A DNA stretch of 40,082 nt from an uncultured Clostridia bacterium (GTDB lineage: Bacteria > Bacillota > Clostridia > UBA1381), in NCBI GenBank assembly GCA_947631085.1, contig CANRJY010000018.1, positions 1 through 40,082 on the forward strand, read 5' to 3'. The translations under genes were made by a program, and so were the position numbers. Of this stretch, positions 1-7,961 are shown one piece after another. The notes beneath the pieces were generated by a model. The model did not search any database. It worked only from the letters and a program-made list of their open reading frames with translations, and was not told the origin of the DNA. Each line of letters starts with the position of its first letter. The stretch's first letter is position 1.

Positions 1-51
1 GACTCCCGTTTGAGTGTAGAAGTCCTGAATTTTGCAATTTATCGGTTTCAT
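1..51 (-). CDS. Unknown protein, N-terminal 17 residues only (runs off window)
   Basis: An ATG at 49-51 opens a frame that stays open to the window edge (MKPINCKIQDFYTQTGV). A GAGGTG ribosome site lies eight bases upstream and a plausible promoter lies at 84-112, so this is probably a real gene start. Seventeen residues are too few to recognise a family. It lies downstream of the GH112 gene in the same direction but behind a strong terminator, so it is a separate transcription unit. Confidence 0.5.
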   Translation of the reverse strand, partial: MKPINCKIQDFYTQTGV

Positions 52-83
52 ATATATCGCACCTCGAAATAATTGTTGTTTAT

Positions 84-112
84 ATTTTACTACATTTTAT
101 CGATTATTTCAA
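84..112 (-). promoter_or_regulatory. Promoter for the partial gene at the left edge
   Basis: On the minus strand, TTGAAA (107-112) and TAAAAT (84-89) are separated by exactly 17 bases. The promoter starts just after the GH112 terminator and fits the ATG at 49-51. Confidence 0.5.
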
Positions 113-149
113 GTGAGCGGATATATTTGACGACGGAGGAGAACGGCAC

Positions 150-183
150 AAAAAAAATCTATACCGCATTTCCGCGGTATAGA
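150..183 (-). terminator. Intrinsic terminator of the GH112 gene
   Basis: A perfect 10-base stem (TCTATACCGC at 158-167 with GCGGTATAGA at 174-183, six-base loop) is followed on the minus strand by eight Ts (150-157). It lies about 20 bases past the GH112 stop codon. Confidence 0.9.
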
Positions 184-204
184 CTTTAAACGTTTAAATA
201 TTTA

Positions 205-2346
205 TCACAGCTTGATAATCGCCGCGTCGAACGCGCCGAGGGTGACGGTTTGGTCGCCGAAGTCGGTCTTGACCGTCGTTGTCTGCTCGGTATCGCTGTT
301 GTTTATCACTACAAGCTCCTTGCCGTGCGGATAGTACGCGCACTCGCACCAAAGGTTGTCGGTGATGTAGTTCTGCTCCATGCTCTCGCCCGTGTTTTTG
401 AGGATAAGGCTCATCAGCATACGCGTGTTCTTTTCGTTATACTTGAAGCTCGACAGATACACGCCCGCGCCCTTGCCGAACGGGTGACGCGCGACAACGG
501 GAACGCCGTCCTTCTCGGCAGCCACAACTGTGTCCGCGTCGATAAGATAGATACCCTCGTTAGACTTGAGAGAATCCTTATCCTTCACGCAAGCGCAGTT
601 TGTCGGCTCGAAGGTGTAGCGTCCGTGGCAGATTCTCGCGCCCGTATCCTCGTCAACGCCGAGAACGTGAGCCATCTTGAAGTATGTGTCGCCGCCTTCG
701 ACAGCCGAAGGCTCGTTGACGCCGATAAATACGCCGCCCTCGTAAACCCATTTCGTGAGCTTCTCTACAACCTCCGCGTCGTTCCAGCACTCGCCGCCGG
801 ACCACGCGCTGCCCGCTTTGCCCGCGTTAATAACAACGTCAAAGCTTTCGAGCTTACCGGATTTTACGTCGTCGAAGCCGATAAACTCAACGTCGAACGG
901 CAGTCCCGAAAGAGCCTCGTTTACGTTTATCAAATCAACCTCGGGATGCTCGTGATAATGTCCCGAGCACGTCCACGAGCGGAGCTTGCCCCAAAAGTGC
1001 AGAACCGCTATTCTGGGCTTGAGCGTATACGGCTTGCCCTCGGTGTGGAACTCCTTTATTACTCTAAACTCGTCCGAAATTTTCTCGATATAGTCCTGGA
1101 AATCGGGGAACGGGATTGTCAGCGACAAATATCCGCCCAAGCCTATTCTGTCAATCTTATCTCTCAACAGCGCGCGGCGCACGTTTTTCCAGTAGCCCTG
1201 CGCCTCTCTCGTCGGGTTGCCGCCCTCCATAAATGTCGGAGCTCCGCCCAAGCCCACGGGGAACAGGTACGGATGCAGTCTTATCTCATGTGTTTCGACC
1301 GCGTCAACGCCCGCGCAAAGACGAGTTTCGAAGCCGTTGAACACGCACTTGATAAGACCGTCGAAGCCGAAATCCTTGAATCTCTCGCCCCACGGCTCAA
1401 CGCCTACCCACGAATCGTCGTAGAACACATACGCCTTCTTGCCGTAGCCGTGAACGAGGTCAACGAGCTGTTTGCCGAAATCAACAACGAAATCGTTGAC
1501 AAATTCCATCCAATCGAGCTTTGTTTTGGGAGCCGTCATATGCGTAACGTGAAGATTTCCCTTGTTGATGAAGTCCTCGGACGTTATTCTGTAGCCGTAT
1601 TTCTTCTCAAATTCCTTGAGCGCCAGCGGCGATACGGTGAAGTCGTACGAGCCCCAATCGGAGAAAAGCTGTTGATTGCGCGGATTTGAGCCCCAAATCC
1701 ACACGAAGTTATAGAACATCGACGTGAAGCGCACGACCGTTGTCGCGGGATGCGTTTCGCACCAGTTTTTGAGCCAGTCGAGCATATACTTCTGCGTCTC
1801 GGGATGGCGCGGGTCTATCTGCATCAGATGCTCCTTGTCCCAGTTGTTTGTGGTGTGGTTGTACATGGAGATCTCCTCCCAAATTCTGTAAGCGAGGAAG
1901 TTGACCGTGTACTTGTGCCACGGAGTTATATTCTTGATCGTGACCTTGCCGTCCGCGTACGACCAGTCCTTGATCTCCTCGTTCGTCGTGCGGTCGAATA
2001 CCTGCCAGTATTCTATGGATTCCGCGCTGTCGTTGATTTTGAACTGCTCCGCGAAGAAGTCCTTCATTAAATCGACGGTCAGCTCAGTCTCCGTCGCGAC
2101 GATCGGGTTTGTCATAAGAAAGGTCTGCTGTAATTTATCGGGGTTCGCCTTCGCCCATTCGTTGTGGTCGCGGATTATGCAGATAGTCGAGTAAATGCCG
2201 TAGCCCGCGTTTATTATTTCGGGAGAAAGCTCCGTGCCGTCGGAGTCGCGGATAACGTCCGCGCCCCATTTTTTCGCCATTTGCAGCGTTAATTCCTCAT
2301 AGCCGCTCTCGCCGGGAAGCGTGAAGCCGCCTGTAGTTTTTCCCAT
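205..2346 (-). CDS. GH112 beta-galactoside phosphorylase (galactosyl-N-acetylhexosamine or galactosyl-rhamnose phosphorylase)
   Basis: This is a cytoplasmic enzyme that splits a beta-galactoside with phosphate, giving galactose 1-phosphate and the acceptor sugar. The 713 residues match the full family length. Recalled family landmarks are the N-terminal FTLPGESGYEE, IRDSDGTELSPE, MYNHTTNNWD, VVRFTSMFYNF and SDWGSYDFTVSPLAL. The motif YDDSWVGVEPW (residues 309-319) aligns with GDQWIGTEPY of the Bifidobacterium lacto-N-biose phosphorylase, which makes Asp311 the likely general acid. There is no signal peptide. GH112 contains enzymes for lacto-N-biose/galacto-N-biose and for D-galactosyl-1,4-L-rhamnose. 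Sequence alone does not settle which. The pectin-related genes in this window favour galactosyl-rhamnose, but that is inference. The ATG follows AAAGGAGAG, and the gene has its own promoter and terminator. Confidence 0.9.
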   Translation of the reverse strand: MGKTTGGFTLPGESGYEELTLQMAKKWGADVIRDSDGTELSPEIINAGYGIYSTICIIRDHNEWAKANPDKLQQTFLMTNPIVATETELTVDLMKDFFAEQFKINDSAESIEYWQVFDRTTNEEIKDWSYADGKVTIKNITPWHKYTVNFLAYRIWEEISMYNHTTNNWDKEHLMQIDPRHPETQKYMLDWLKNWCETHPATTVVRFTSMFYNFVWIWGSNPRNQQLFSDWGSYDFTVSPLALKEFEKKYGYRITSEDFINKGNLHVTHMTAPKTKLDWMEFVNDFVVDFGKQLVDLVHGYGKKAYVFYDDSWVGVEPWGERFKDFGFDGLIKCVFNGFETRLCAGVDAVETHEIRLHPYLFPVGLGGAPTFMEGGNPTREAQGYWKNVRRALLRDKIDRIGLGGYLSLTIPFPDFQDYIEKISDEFRVIKEFHTEGKPYTLKPRIAVLHFWGKLRSWTCSGHYHEHPEVDLINVNEALSGLPFDVEFIGFDDVKSGKLESFDVVINAGKAGSAWSGGECWNDAEVVEKLTKWVYEGGVFIGVNEPSAVEGGDTYFKMAHVLGVDEDTGARICHGRYTFEPTNCACVKDKDSLKSNEGIYLIDADTVVAAEKDGVPVVARHPFGKGAGVYLSSFKYNEKNTRMLMSLILKNTGESMEQNYITDNLWCECAYYPHGKELVVINNSDTEQTTTVKTDFGDQTVTLGAFDAAIIKL

Positions 2347-2387
2347 ATTGTATCTCTCCTTTGCGATAAATTTTCTTAGATAACAAA

Positions 2388-2416
2388 ATTATACCATAGA
2401 TTTATAAAAAAGTAAA
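2388..2416 (-). promoter_or_regulatory. Promoter of the GH112 gene
   Basis: A perfect -10 TATAAT (minus strand, 2388-2393) lies 17 bases from a weaker -35 TTTACT (2411-2416). It sits about 45 bases before the ATG. No clear operator dyad was seen around it. Confidence 0.6.
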
Positions 2417-2417
2417 C

Positions 2418-2447
2418 AAAAAATACGGTAGTATTACCGCATTTTTT
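2418..2447 (-). terminator. Intrinsic terminator after gdpD (nearly symmetric)
   Basis: A 13-base stem of A6-TACGGTA (2418-2430) with TACCGCA-T6 (2435-2447) closes a four-base loop. Read on the minus strand it ends in six Ts. It overlaps the stop codon of the phosphodiesterase gene. The A-tract makes it nearly symmetric, so it could work in both directions. Confidence 0.8.
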
Positions 2448-3390
2448 ATTCGTTCGTGTTTATCATGAGATTGAGCGCCGGAATTTCGTTTGTCACAACG
2501 TAATCCACGCCGTAATCCATGTATTGCCGCGCGCCGTCGGCCGTGTCAAGGCACCACACTCCGCAGTGTATATCGCTGCTGTGGAGCTCTTTTACTATAT
2601 CCTGCGTCACCATTGTAAATTGATACAAAATGCCGCGAGGCGGCGCGATTTGAGCGATCAGGTCTATATATTTCGCGTAGTCCACATTTTCGTAGCCTAT
2701 GACCATCAGCTCTATTTCCGCGTCTCGGGCGCGTATCTCCTGCAAATCGGCTATCGCTCCGGTCACGATGCAGCGCTTTTTCAGTCCGCTCTCGTTTATG
2801 AGCTGTACGAAGCCGTCATAATTTGATATATGCTTTATTTCAATTACCGGCACAAGATCGTTCATGATACATACGTTGAGAAGCTCGATCATCGTCGGTA
2901 TTTTCAGATTTTTATAATAGTCTATATTGGTTCCGTCCGTTATATTGTGTTCCATGAGCTGGGAGTATGTGTAGTCCGATATCGCGCCGCCGGTGTCGGT
3001 GGTGCGCTCCATTGTGTCGTCATGCATGCACATGAATACCCCGTCCGCGGATTCGGATATATCCGTTTCTATTCCCCAAAAACCGCATTTGGCGGCAAGC
3101 TCAAACGCCGGAAGGCTGTTTTCCGGAGCGGAGCTTGAAAAGCCCCTGTGCGCGACGAATCTCTGCTCCTCACCTCCGAAAAGCGGCTCACTGCTTATAT
3201 GGTATTGAGTTGTCGGCTCATTCTGAGCTTGCTCGACCGGCTCCCGATCGTCCGTGACCGGCTCGGTTCTCTCATCCTTAACCTCCGCATCCGCCGCAAC
3301 GGTGCTTGTCCGAGGTTCATCGAAAAATACCGACTGCACAACCGCCGCCGCGAAAAGAAAAACGGCAATAAACGTCAGCCATCTGCGCAT
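2446..3390 (-). CDS. Exported/membrane glycerophosphodiester phosphodiesterase
   Basis: The enzyme hydrolyses glycerophosphodiesters to glycerol 3-phosphate and an alcohol, here probably outside the membrane. Residues 1-25 form a positively charged start plus hydrophobic segment (signal peptide or anchor). An acidic, low-complexity linker follows to about residue 75. The GDPD TIM-barrel then begins with FVAHRGFSSSAPENSLPAF, carrying the family HRG and PEN residues. GIETDIS supplies the metal-binding Glu/Asp, and MCMHDDTMERTTD the second catalytic His. The C-terminal half has the usual IEIKH strand and VWCLDTADG. The 314 residues suit a single-domain GDPD with an export signal. It lies 28 bases downstream of mntP and has a GGGGGAGG ribosome site, so the two are probably cotranscribed. 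The substrate could be lipid head groups or teichoic-acid-like polymers. Confidence 0.9.
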   Translation of the reverse strand: MRRWLTFIAVFLFAAAVVQSVFFDEPRTSTVAADAEVKDERTEPVTDDREPVEQAQNEPTTQYHISSEPLFGGEEQRFVAHRGFSSSAPENSLPAFELAAKCGFWGIETDISESADGVFMCMHDDTMERTTDTGGAISDYTYSQLMEHNITDGTNIDYYKNLKIPTMIELLNVCIMNDLVPVIEIKHISNYDGFVQLINESGLKKRCIVTGAIADLQEIRARDAEIELMVIGYENVDYAKYIDLIAQIAPPRGILYQFTMVTQDIVKELHSSDIHCGVWCLDTADGARQYMDYGVDYVVTNEIPALNLMINTNE

Positions 3391-3418
3391 GCTTCCACCT
3401 CCCCCTGCGCGAATGTCT

Positions 3419-3961
3419 TTAAAACATAGATTTTATTCCTATTATAATAAGTATTATTCCGCCGAAAATTTCCGCTCTGTCCCCAAGCTTTTCGCCGGCT
3501 TTTTCTCCTATCGCGACCGCGATAAGGCTCAGCGTGAACGTGATAACCGCCACTATCGGCGCGGCTTTGAAAATATCCGCCTCTCCCGCGGCGAATGTAA
3601 CACCCACGGCGAACGCGTCAATGCTCGTCGCGACCGCCTGCAGAAGCAGCGCGCCGAGAGTTAGCCTTTTAGGCTCCTTACTCTCACCGGAAATCAAACC
3701 GTCCTTTATCATGTTCGCGCCTATAAAGCCCAATATGATAAGCGCCACGGGACCGTCCCATTTTGTTATGAAATCCGAAAAAAGGCTTCCGAAAAAATAT
3801 CCGAGTATCGGCATCAAGCCCTGAAACAGCCCGAACGCCGCGGGCATTGAAAGCTTCTGCTTTTTTGTAAGACCCGTGTAGACCATGCCGCTTGACAGGC
3901 TCACCGCGAACGCGTCCATGCTCAGAGCTATCCCTATTAAAATGATTTCCGAAATCGTCAT
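3419..3961 (-). CDS. mntP: MntP-family manganese efflux pump
   Basis: This is a small integral membrane protein of the MntP family, which exports Mn(II). The 180 residues hold about six hydrophobic helices arranged as two similar halves. Each half carries a family Asp motif: IALSMDAFAVSLSSG near residue 15 and AVATSIDAFAVGVTFAAG near residue 112. The internal duplication and length are typical. Transcription starts from a good promoter only about 35 bases upstream. That leaves no room for the yybP-ykoY manganese riboswitch that often controls such pumps, so control here must act at the promoter or elsewhere. It is the first gene of a likely mntP-gdpD operon. Some annotated relatives (YtaF type) have other proposed roles. 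Confidence 0.85.
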   Translation of the reverse strand: MTISEIILIGIALSMDAFAVSLSSGMVYTGLTKKQKLSMPAAFGLFQGLMPILGYFFGSLFSDFITKWDGPVALIILGFIGANMIKDGLISGESKEPKRLTLGALLLQAVATSIDAFAVGVTFAAGEADIFKAAPIVAVITFTLSLIAVAIGEKAGEKLGDRAEIFGGIILIIIGIKSMF

Positions 3962-4000
3962 TTTTACTCCCCACGCATAAAAAATAATTTTGCAAGGATA

Positions 4001-4029
4001 AGTATACTATATCATGTACAAATAATCAA
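4001..4029 (-). promoter_or_regulatory. Promoter of mntP
   Basis: On the minus strand, TTGATT (4024-4029) and TATACT (4001-4006) are spaced by 17 bases. The expected transcript leader is under 40 bases. Confidence 0.65.
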
Positions 4030-4065
4030 GGCTTTTATTTCACAAAACGGTATTGGTTTCCATAA

Positions 4066-4103
4066 AAAGGGACAGGCAGTTTGACGAAGCGCGTCAAACT
4101 GCC
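4066..4103 (-). terminator. Probable terminator of the stalk-domain protein gene
   Basis: A 12-base stem (GGCAGTTTGACG at 4075-4086 with its complement at 4092-4103) lies just past the stop codon at 4121. The minus-strand tail is CTGTCCCTTTTT, so the T-run starts seven bases after the stem. The weak tail lowers confidence, although the stem is long. Confidence 0.55.
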
Positions 4104-4120
4104 GTTTATTGATATTTTTA

Positions 4121-5086
4121 TCACGAGGTTTGTATAATGATTGCCTGCTCGCTGTCGCTCCAATCCACGCTGAAGCCGACTATGCTGCCCAAATCACGGA
4201 TTTTAAAGTAGTTATTTCCGTTTATCGTGTATGCCATGATATCGGCTTCCCGTCCGTTTACATATATCGGATCGTTGTTTGTGTAAATCTCCTGCGTGGT
4301 TGAGGTGTCCTCGTCAAGCTCGCCGCCGACCACGGAATATTTTTCTCCGACATTTATCGATATCGCGTTTGTCGAGCTGTTCCACATTACGTTGAAGCGG
4401 GAGCCGGTGCTTCTTAAAATCATCGCTATATCACGGATTTTGAAGTAGTTGCTGTTATCGATAACATAACCCGAAAGCTCCACGGCGTTATTGTTGACCA
4501 AAACCTTCGCCAGCGTCTTTGTCGCCGTCAGGCTGTTTACCGCGTCATACCTGTTTATGAAATCCACTATCTTCGTTCTGTTCGGATATCCGTTCGTAAG
4601 GAAATTGTTTCCGTACATATCGGTATACGGTATGATACTGTAATTGCTTACATATTCCTTTTTTATTTTTGTCGCGATGAGCTGATTCGATCTCAGCTCC
4701 AGCTTGTACAAATAAATCTCGTTCGCGTATCTCGGGATTTCCCTGCCCACGAATATGTATCTTCCGTTGTCGTTGTAAACCGTCAGGTCGGTAAGGCAGC
4801 CTCCGATAATATCCTTCGGAACGGTTATGTTCGTAACCGTGTTCGCGCTCATGGTAAAGCCCTCGGATATGCCTCCGTCGGCGCTGTTGCGGAACAGATA
4901 GACCTCGGGGATACCGTTGTGGTCTATATCCGTCATAACCACCTCGGAATATTCCGGATAGGATGACATCGCTCTCATAAGCCTTGTGACAAACGCCTCT
5001 CTCCAGCTCTCGGCGGCGAGCGTCTGCGGCGCGTATACGGCAAACATGGCTGCGGCAAGCAAAGCCGCGCACAGTCTTTTTTTCAT
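4121..5086 (-). CDS. Secreted protein with copper-amine-oxidase-N-like (stalk) domain
   Basis: Residues 1-25 are a clear signal peptide ending at TLAAE. The middle part (about 30-190) resembles a small secreted sensor-like fold, with VVMTDIDHNGIPEVYLFRN reminiscent of the Asp-rich loops in such proteins. The C-terminal third carries two units of the copper amine oxidase N-terminal (stalk) type, recognised by the repeated NYFKIRDIA and NYFKIRDLG motifs, each followed by VxWxSxxxAIxI. In Clostridia this domain is common in surface proteins and does not imply amine oxidase activity. The function is unknown. The gene is divergent from the acyltransferase at 5228, and their promoters face each other. 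No membrane anchor or SLH motif is seen. Confidence 0.75.
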   Translation of the reverse strand: MKKRLCAALLAAAMFAVYAPQTLAAESWREAFVTRLMRAMSSYPEYSEVVMTDIDHNGIPEVYLFRNSADGGISEGFTMSANTVTNITVPKDIIGGCLTDLTVYNDNGRYIFVGREIPRYANEIYLYKLELRSNQLIATKIKKEYVSNYSIIPYTDMYGNNFLTNGYPNRTKIVDFINRYDAVNSLTATKTLAKVLVNNNAVELSGYVIDNSNYFKIRDIAMILRSTGSRFNVMWNSSTNAISINVGEKYSVVGGELDEDTSTTQEIYTNNDPIYVNGREADIMAYTINGNNYFKIRDLGSIVGFSVDWSDSEQAIIIQTS

Positions 5087-5137
5087 TTTAAATCTCAGTC
5101 CTTTCTCTGTTATTTTGTTATACGATTTTAATTTTCA

Positions 5138-5166
5138 TTGACAAATATCCGTTTTTATAATATACT
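5138..5166 (+). promoter_or_regulatory. Promoter of the MBOAT operon
   Basis: TTGACA (5138-5143), 17 bases, then TATACT (5161-5166). The expected start is near 5173. The 13-base palindrome ATATAC-T-GTATAT (5160-5172) covers its -10 and start region. Confidence 0.8.
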
Positions 5167-5175
5167 GTATATGTT

Positions 5176-5204
5176 ATTATACTAAATTTATAAGAATTTG
5201 TCAA
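5176..5204 (-). promoter_or_regulatory. Promoter of the stalk-domain protein gene
   Basis: On the minus strand, TTGACA (5199-5204), 17 bases, then TATAAT (5176-5181): full consensus. It faces the plus-strand promoter at 5138-5166. The two -10 boxes are nine bases apart, so each transcript runs across the other promoter. Confidence 0.85.
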
Positions 5205-5227
5205 ATCTAATTCAAGGGGGATATTAG

Positions 5228-6613
5228 GTGGTTTTTTCAAGCTTGATGTTTATATGCATTTTTCTGCCTGCGACTCTTATTGCATATAACCTTTCGAAAA
5301 ACATTACATATAAAAATATAGTCCTGACCGTGGCGTCGCTTTTCTTTTACGCGTGGGGAGAGCCCATATGGGTTCTGCTGCTTATCGGAAGCACTCTGAG
5401 CGCGTATATTCACGGCAGGATAATAGACAAATATTACGGGACGGCAAAATCAACCGTCGCGGCGGTGAGCTCCGTCATTATAAGCCTGGGACTGCTCGCG
5501 GTTTTCAAGTATCTTGATTTTGTTATTGACTCGCTCAATCTTTTGCCGTTCCTGTCAATAAAATCGCCCGGTATCTCGCTGCCCCTGGGCATTTCGTTCT
5601 ACACATTCCAAACCCTTTCCTATACTCTCGACCTGTATAAGGGAAGGACGCGCGTGCAGACGTCGTTTATGCGGTTTTTGCTGTATGTTTCCATGTTCCC
5701 GCAGCTCGTGGCGGGTCCTATCGTCCGCTATGACGATATCGCCGCCGAGCTTTTGGAGCGCCGCGTCAGCGCGAAGGATTTCGCGGTCGGCGTGGAGAGG
5801 TTTGTGATAGGACTTCTGAAAAAGGTGCTTCTCGCCAACAGCGCGGGCGCGATAACTTCGCAGTTTCTCGAATATCCCCATCCCACGGTGCTGTCGTCAT
5901 GGCTCGGAATACTTATGTATTCGTTCCAAATATATTTTGACTTTTCGGGATACTCGGATATGGCGATAGGCATGGGCGGAATGTTCGGCTTCCACTTCCG
6001 CGAAAATTTCGATTATCCTTATATTTCCAGGAGCATAACGGAATTTTGGCGGCGCTGGCATATATCGCTGAGCTCCTTTTTCCGCGATTACGTCTATATC
6101 CCCCTCGGTGGCAACCGCTCGCGGGCAATACGAAATCTTTTGCTTGTGTGGCTGCTGACGGGTCTGTGGCACGGCGCGAGCTGGAACTTTATCCTGTGGG
6201 GCTTGTGGTACGGGATTATTCTTATGATTGAGAAATACTTTTTCGGCGGGGCGCTTAAAAAGCTGCCGCCGCTGATAAACCGGATATACTCTGTCTGCGT
6301 TATTCTGATAGGATGGGCAATTTTCTACTTTACCGATCTTCACGAGCTTGCCGCGTTTTTCAAAAACGCGTTCGCGTTCAAATCGGGACTGTATAATTTC
6401 ATGACATGGTCGGTGTTTATAAACAACATATGGCTTATCCTGGTGTGCGTCGCGGCGTCCACGCCTATACCCGCCATCATATTCAAACGGCTGTGCAAGA
6501 ACCGCGTTTTTGCCGCGATAGCGGAACCGCTTTTTACAAGTCTCGGTTTCATTCTCGGCATAGCTTTGATTATAGGTCAATCCTACAATCCGTTCCTGTA
6601 CTTCAGATTTTAA
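5228..6613 (+). CDS. MBOAT-family O-acyltransferase (AlgI/DltB-like)
   Basis: This is a polytopic membrane enzyme that passes acyl (usually acetyl) groups across the membrane onto a surface polysaccharide. The 461 residues carry the family core. ISFYTFQTLSYTLDLYKG lies near residue 125. FREN followed by ITEFWRRWHISLSSFFRDYVYIPLGG spans about 255-295. LTGLWHGASWNFILWGLWYG (near 310-330) contains the presumed catalytic His. About ten hydrophobic segments are visible. The start is GTG at 5228, chosen because AAGGGGG ends eight bases before it. The next gene encodes a DHHW/AlgJ-like protein, the usual partner in alginate-acetylation-type modules. No polysaccharide synthase is nearby, so the acceptor polymer is unknown. 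Confidence 0.9.
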   Translation: MVFSSLMFICIFLPATLIAYNLSKNITYKNIVLTVASLFFYAWGEPIWVLLLIGSTLSAYIHGRIIDKYYGTAKSTVAAVSSVIISLGLLAVFKYLDFVIDSLNLLPFLSIKSPGISLPLGISFYTFQTLSYTLDLYKGRTRVQTSFMRFLLYVSMFPQLVAGPIVRYDDIAAELLERRVSAKDFAVGVERFVIGLLKKVLLANSAGAITSQFLEYPHPTVLSSWLGILMYSFQIYFDFSGYSDMAIGMGGMFGFHFRENFDYPYISRSITEFWRRWHISLSSFFRDYVYIPLGGNRSRAIRNLLLVWLLTGLWHGASWNFILWGLWYGIILMIEKYFFGGALKKLPPLINRIYSVCVILIGWAIFYFTDLHELAAFFKNAFAFKSGLYNFMTWSVFINNIWLILVCVAASTPIPAIIFKRLCKNRVFAAIAEPLFTSLGFILGIALIIGQSYNPFLYFRF

Positions 6614-6663
6614 ACGCAGGCTGAGCGCGGGCGCGGCACGCCTACTTGAAAGGAAGAATTATT

Positions 6664-7845
6664 GTGAAACACAAATTTATTATAATATTGTTCGCCGTTA
6701 TAACCGCGGCTGCGGCATGGCTTTTGACGCTTCCCGCCGACCAAAAAAGCGCGGAAAACGAGAACCGCGTTCTCGCCACAATGGCTCCGCTCAACAGAGA
6801 AACGGCTTTTTCCGGCAAATTCGCGGAGGGCTTTGACGATTACCTCTCGGATAACATAGGCTACCGTTCCGCGTTTACCGACTTTACCGAGTGGCTCAAT
6901 TCCGTTAAAGGACTTAAATCGCCGGTCGGAAAAATAGTTTTCGCGAACTCCGACCACGGCACCGGCACGGCGCAGGGAGCCAATCTGCTTGTCACCGAGG
7001 ATCGAGTATGCGAGATTTTTGCCGACAGCGACGCGGAGCAAAGCTATATAAGCGTGATAAACCGCTACGCCGAAAAGCTGGACGCGGATATTAATCTTTA
7101 CAGTATGCTGATTCCGACTCAGCTTGAATTTATGGAGCCGATCTACGCGAACCTTCAGGACAGCGAAAAGAATGCCATAAACCGCATATATTCAAGTCTC
7201 GATCCGCGCGTTAAAACAGTGAACGTATATGATAAAATAGCCGAACACACCGACGAGTACATATATTTCCGCACGGATCATCACTGGACGCCGCTCGGCG
7301 CGTATTACGGCTATCAGGCGTTCGCGGAAGCCGCCGGACTGACCCCGATTTCGAAGGATTTGTTCCAAACCTATGATATAAATAATTTTCTCGGATATCT
7401 CTATCGCTTCGCGCAGGAACCGAAGCTTGAGCAAAACCCCGACACCATAACCTGGTACGACACAGACCCGAGCGGGGCAATATCCGTCTCGATGCGCGCG
7501 ATTGACGAAACCGGCAATCTCATATTTTACCCGGGTTCTCTGTTCGTAAGAGATAAATCCGACTACGGCATATTCTTCGGCGGCGATCATCAGTTTATAC
7601 TGCTCGAAAACAGCGCGGAAACATCGGGAAGGACGCTCGTGGTCATAAAGGATTCGTACGCGAACGCCTTTGTCCCGTGGGTCGTCAACAACTACAGCCG
7701 TGTAATTATGATTGACCCGAGAGGATATAAGGTGAATCTGCAGTCGGTGATAGATGAGTTCCGTCCCGACGATTTTATGATACTCGATTACGTCTTCGCG
7801 ACGGCCATGGACGGATTTGACGACGCGCTTAACGAGCTGTATTAA
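6664..7845 (+). CDS. DHHW-family / AlgJ-AlgX-like extracytoplasmic protein
   Basis: This is the likely partner of the MBOAT protein, a membrane-tethered SGNH-like domain that receives or transfers acetyl groups outside the membrane. Residues 1-25 form a single signal-anchor helix. The family signature RTDHHWTPLGAYYGY lies near residue 200, and KDSYANAFVPW near 330 matches the usual C-terminal Ser motif. NENRVLATMAPLN after the anchor and ISDNIGYR-type wording (here LSDNIGYRSAF) are typical of the family. I chose GTG at 6664 over an in-frame TTG at 6646, because AAAGGAAG at 6649-6656 is correctly placed only for the former. It lies 50 bases after the MBOAT gene with no terminator between, so it is probably cotranscribed. 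Confidence 0.85.
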   Translation: MKHKFIIILFAVITAAAAWLLTLPADQKSAENENRVLATMAPLNRETAFSGKFAEGFDDYLSDNIGYRSAFTDFTEWLNSVKGLKSPVGKIVFANSDHGTGTAQGANLLVTEDRVCEIFADSDAEQSYISVINRYAEKLDADINLYSMLIPTQLEFMEPIYANLQDSEKNAINRIYSSLDPRVKTVNVYDKIAEHTDEYIYFRTDHHWTPLGAYYGYQAFAEAAGLTPISKDLFQTYDINNFLGYLYRFAQEPKLEQNPDTITWYDTDPSGAISVSMRAIDETGNLIFYPGSLFVRDKSDYGIFFGGDHQFILLENSAETSGRTLVVIKDSYANAFVPWVVNNYSRVIMIDPRGYKVNLQSVIDEFRPDDFMILDYVFATAMDGFDDALNELY

Positions 7846-7893
7846 AATCACCGTAATCTGCACAATAATATTGTAAAAAATTTATAATAAATA

Positions 7894-7922
7894 TTGCATA
7901 AATACCAAATTTATGATACAAT
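7894..7922 (+). promoter_or_regulatory. Promoter of eda-kdgK
   Basis: TTGCAT (7894-7899), 17 bases, then TACAAT (7917-7922). It lies 40 bases before the eda start codon in a strongly AT-rich gap. Confidence 0.6.
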
Positions 7923-7961
7923 TATATTATAGATTGTATATTTAAAAAGGAGGAATTATCA

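Noticed and set aside
250-1689. A 479-codon open frame on the plus strand opposite the GH112 gene
   Set aside because: It is the antisense shadow of a clearly recognised enzyme with high third-position bias. Its composition is unlike a protein, and no ribosome site or family motif was seen.
3962-4029. yybP-ykoY manganese riboswitch before mntP
   Set aside because: The promoter is only about 35 bases from the ATG, so there is no space for the element.
4121-5086. Calling the stalk-domain protein a copper amine oxidase
   Set aside because: Only the N-terminal-type stalk domain is present, with no catalytic domain or topaquinone motif.
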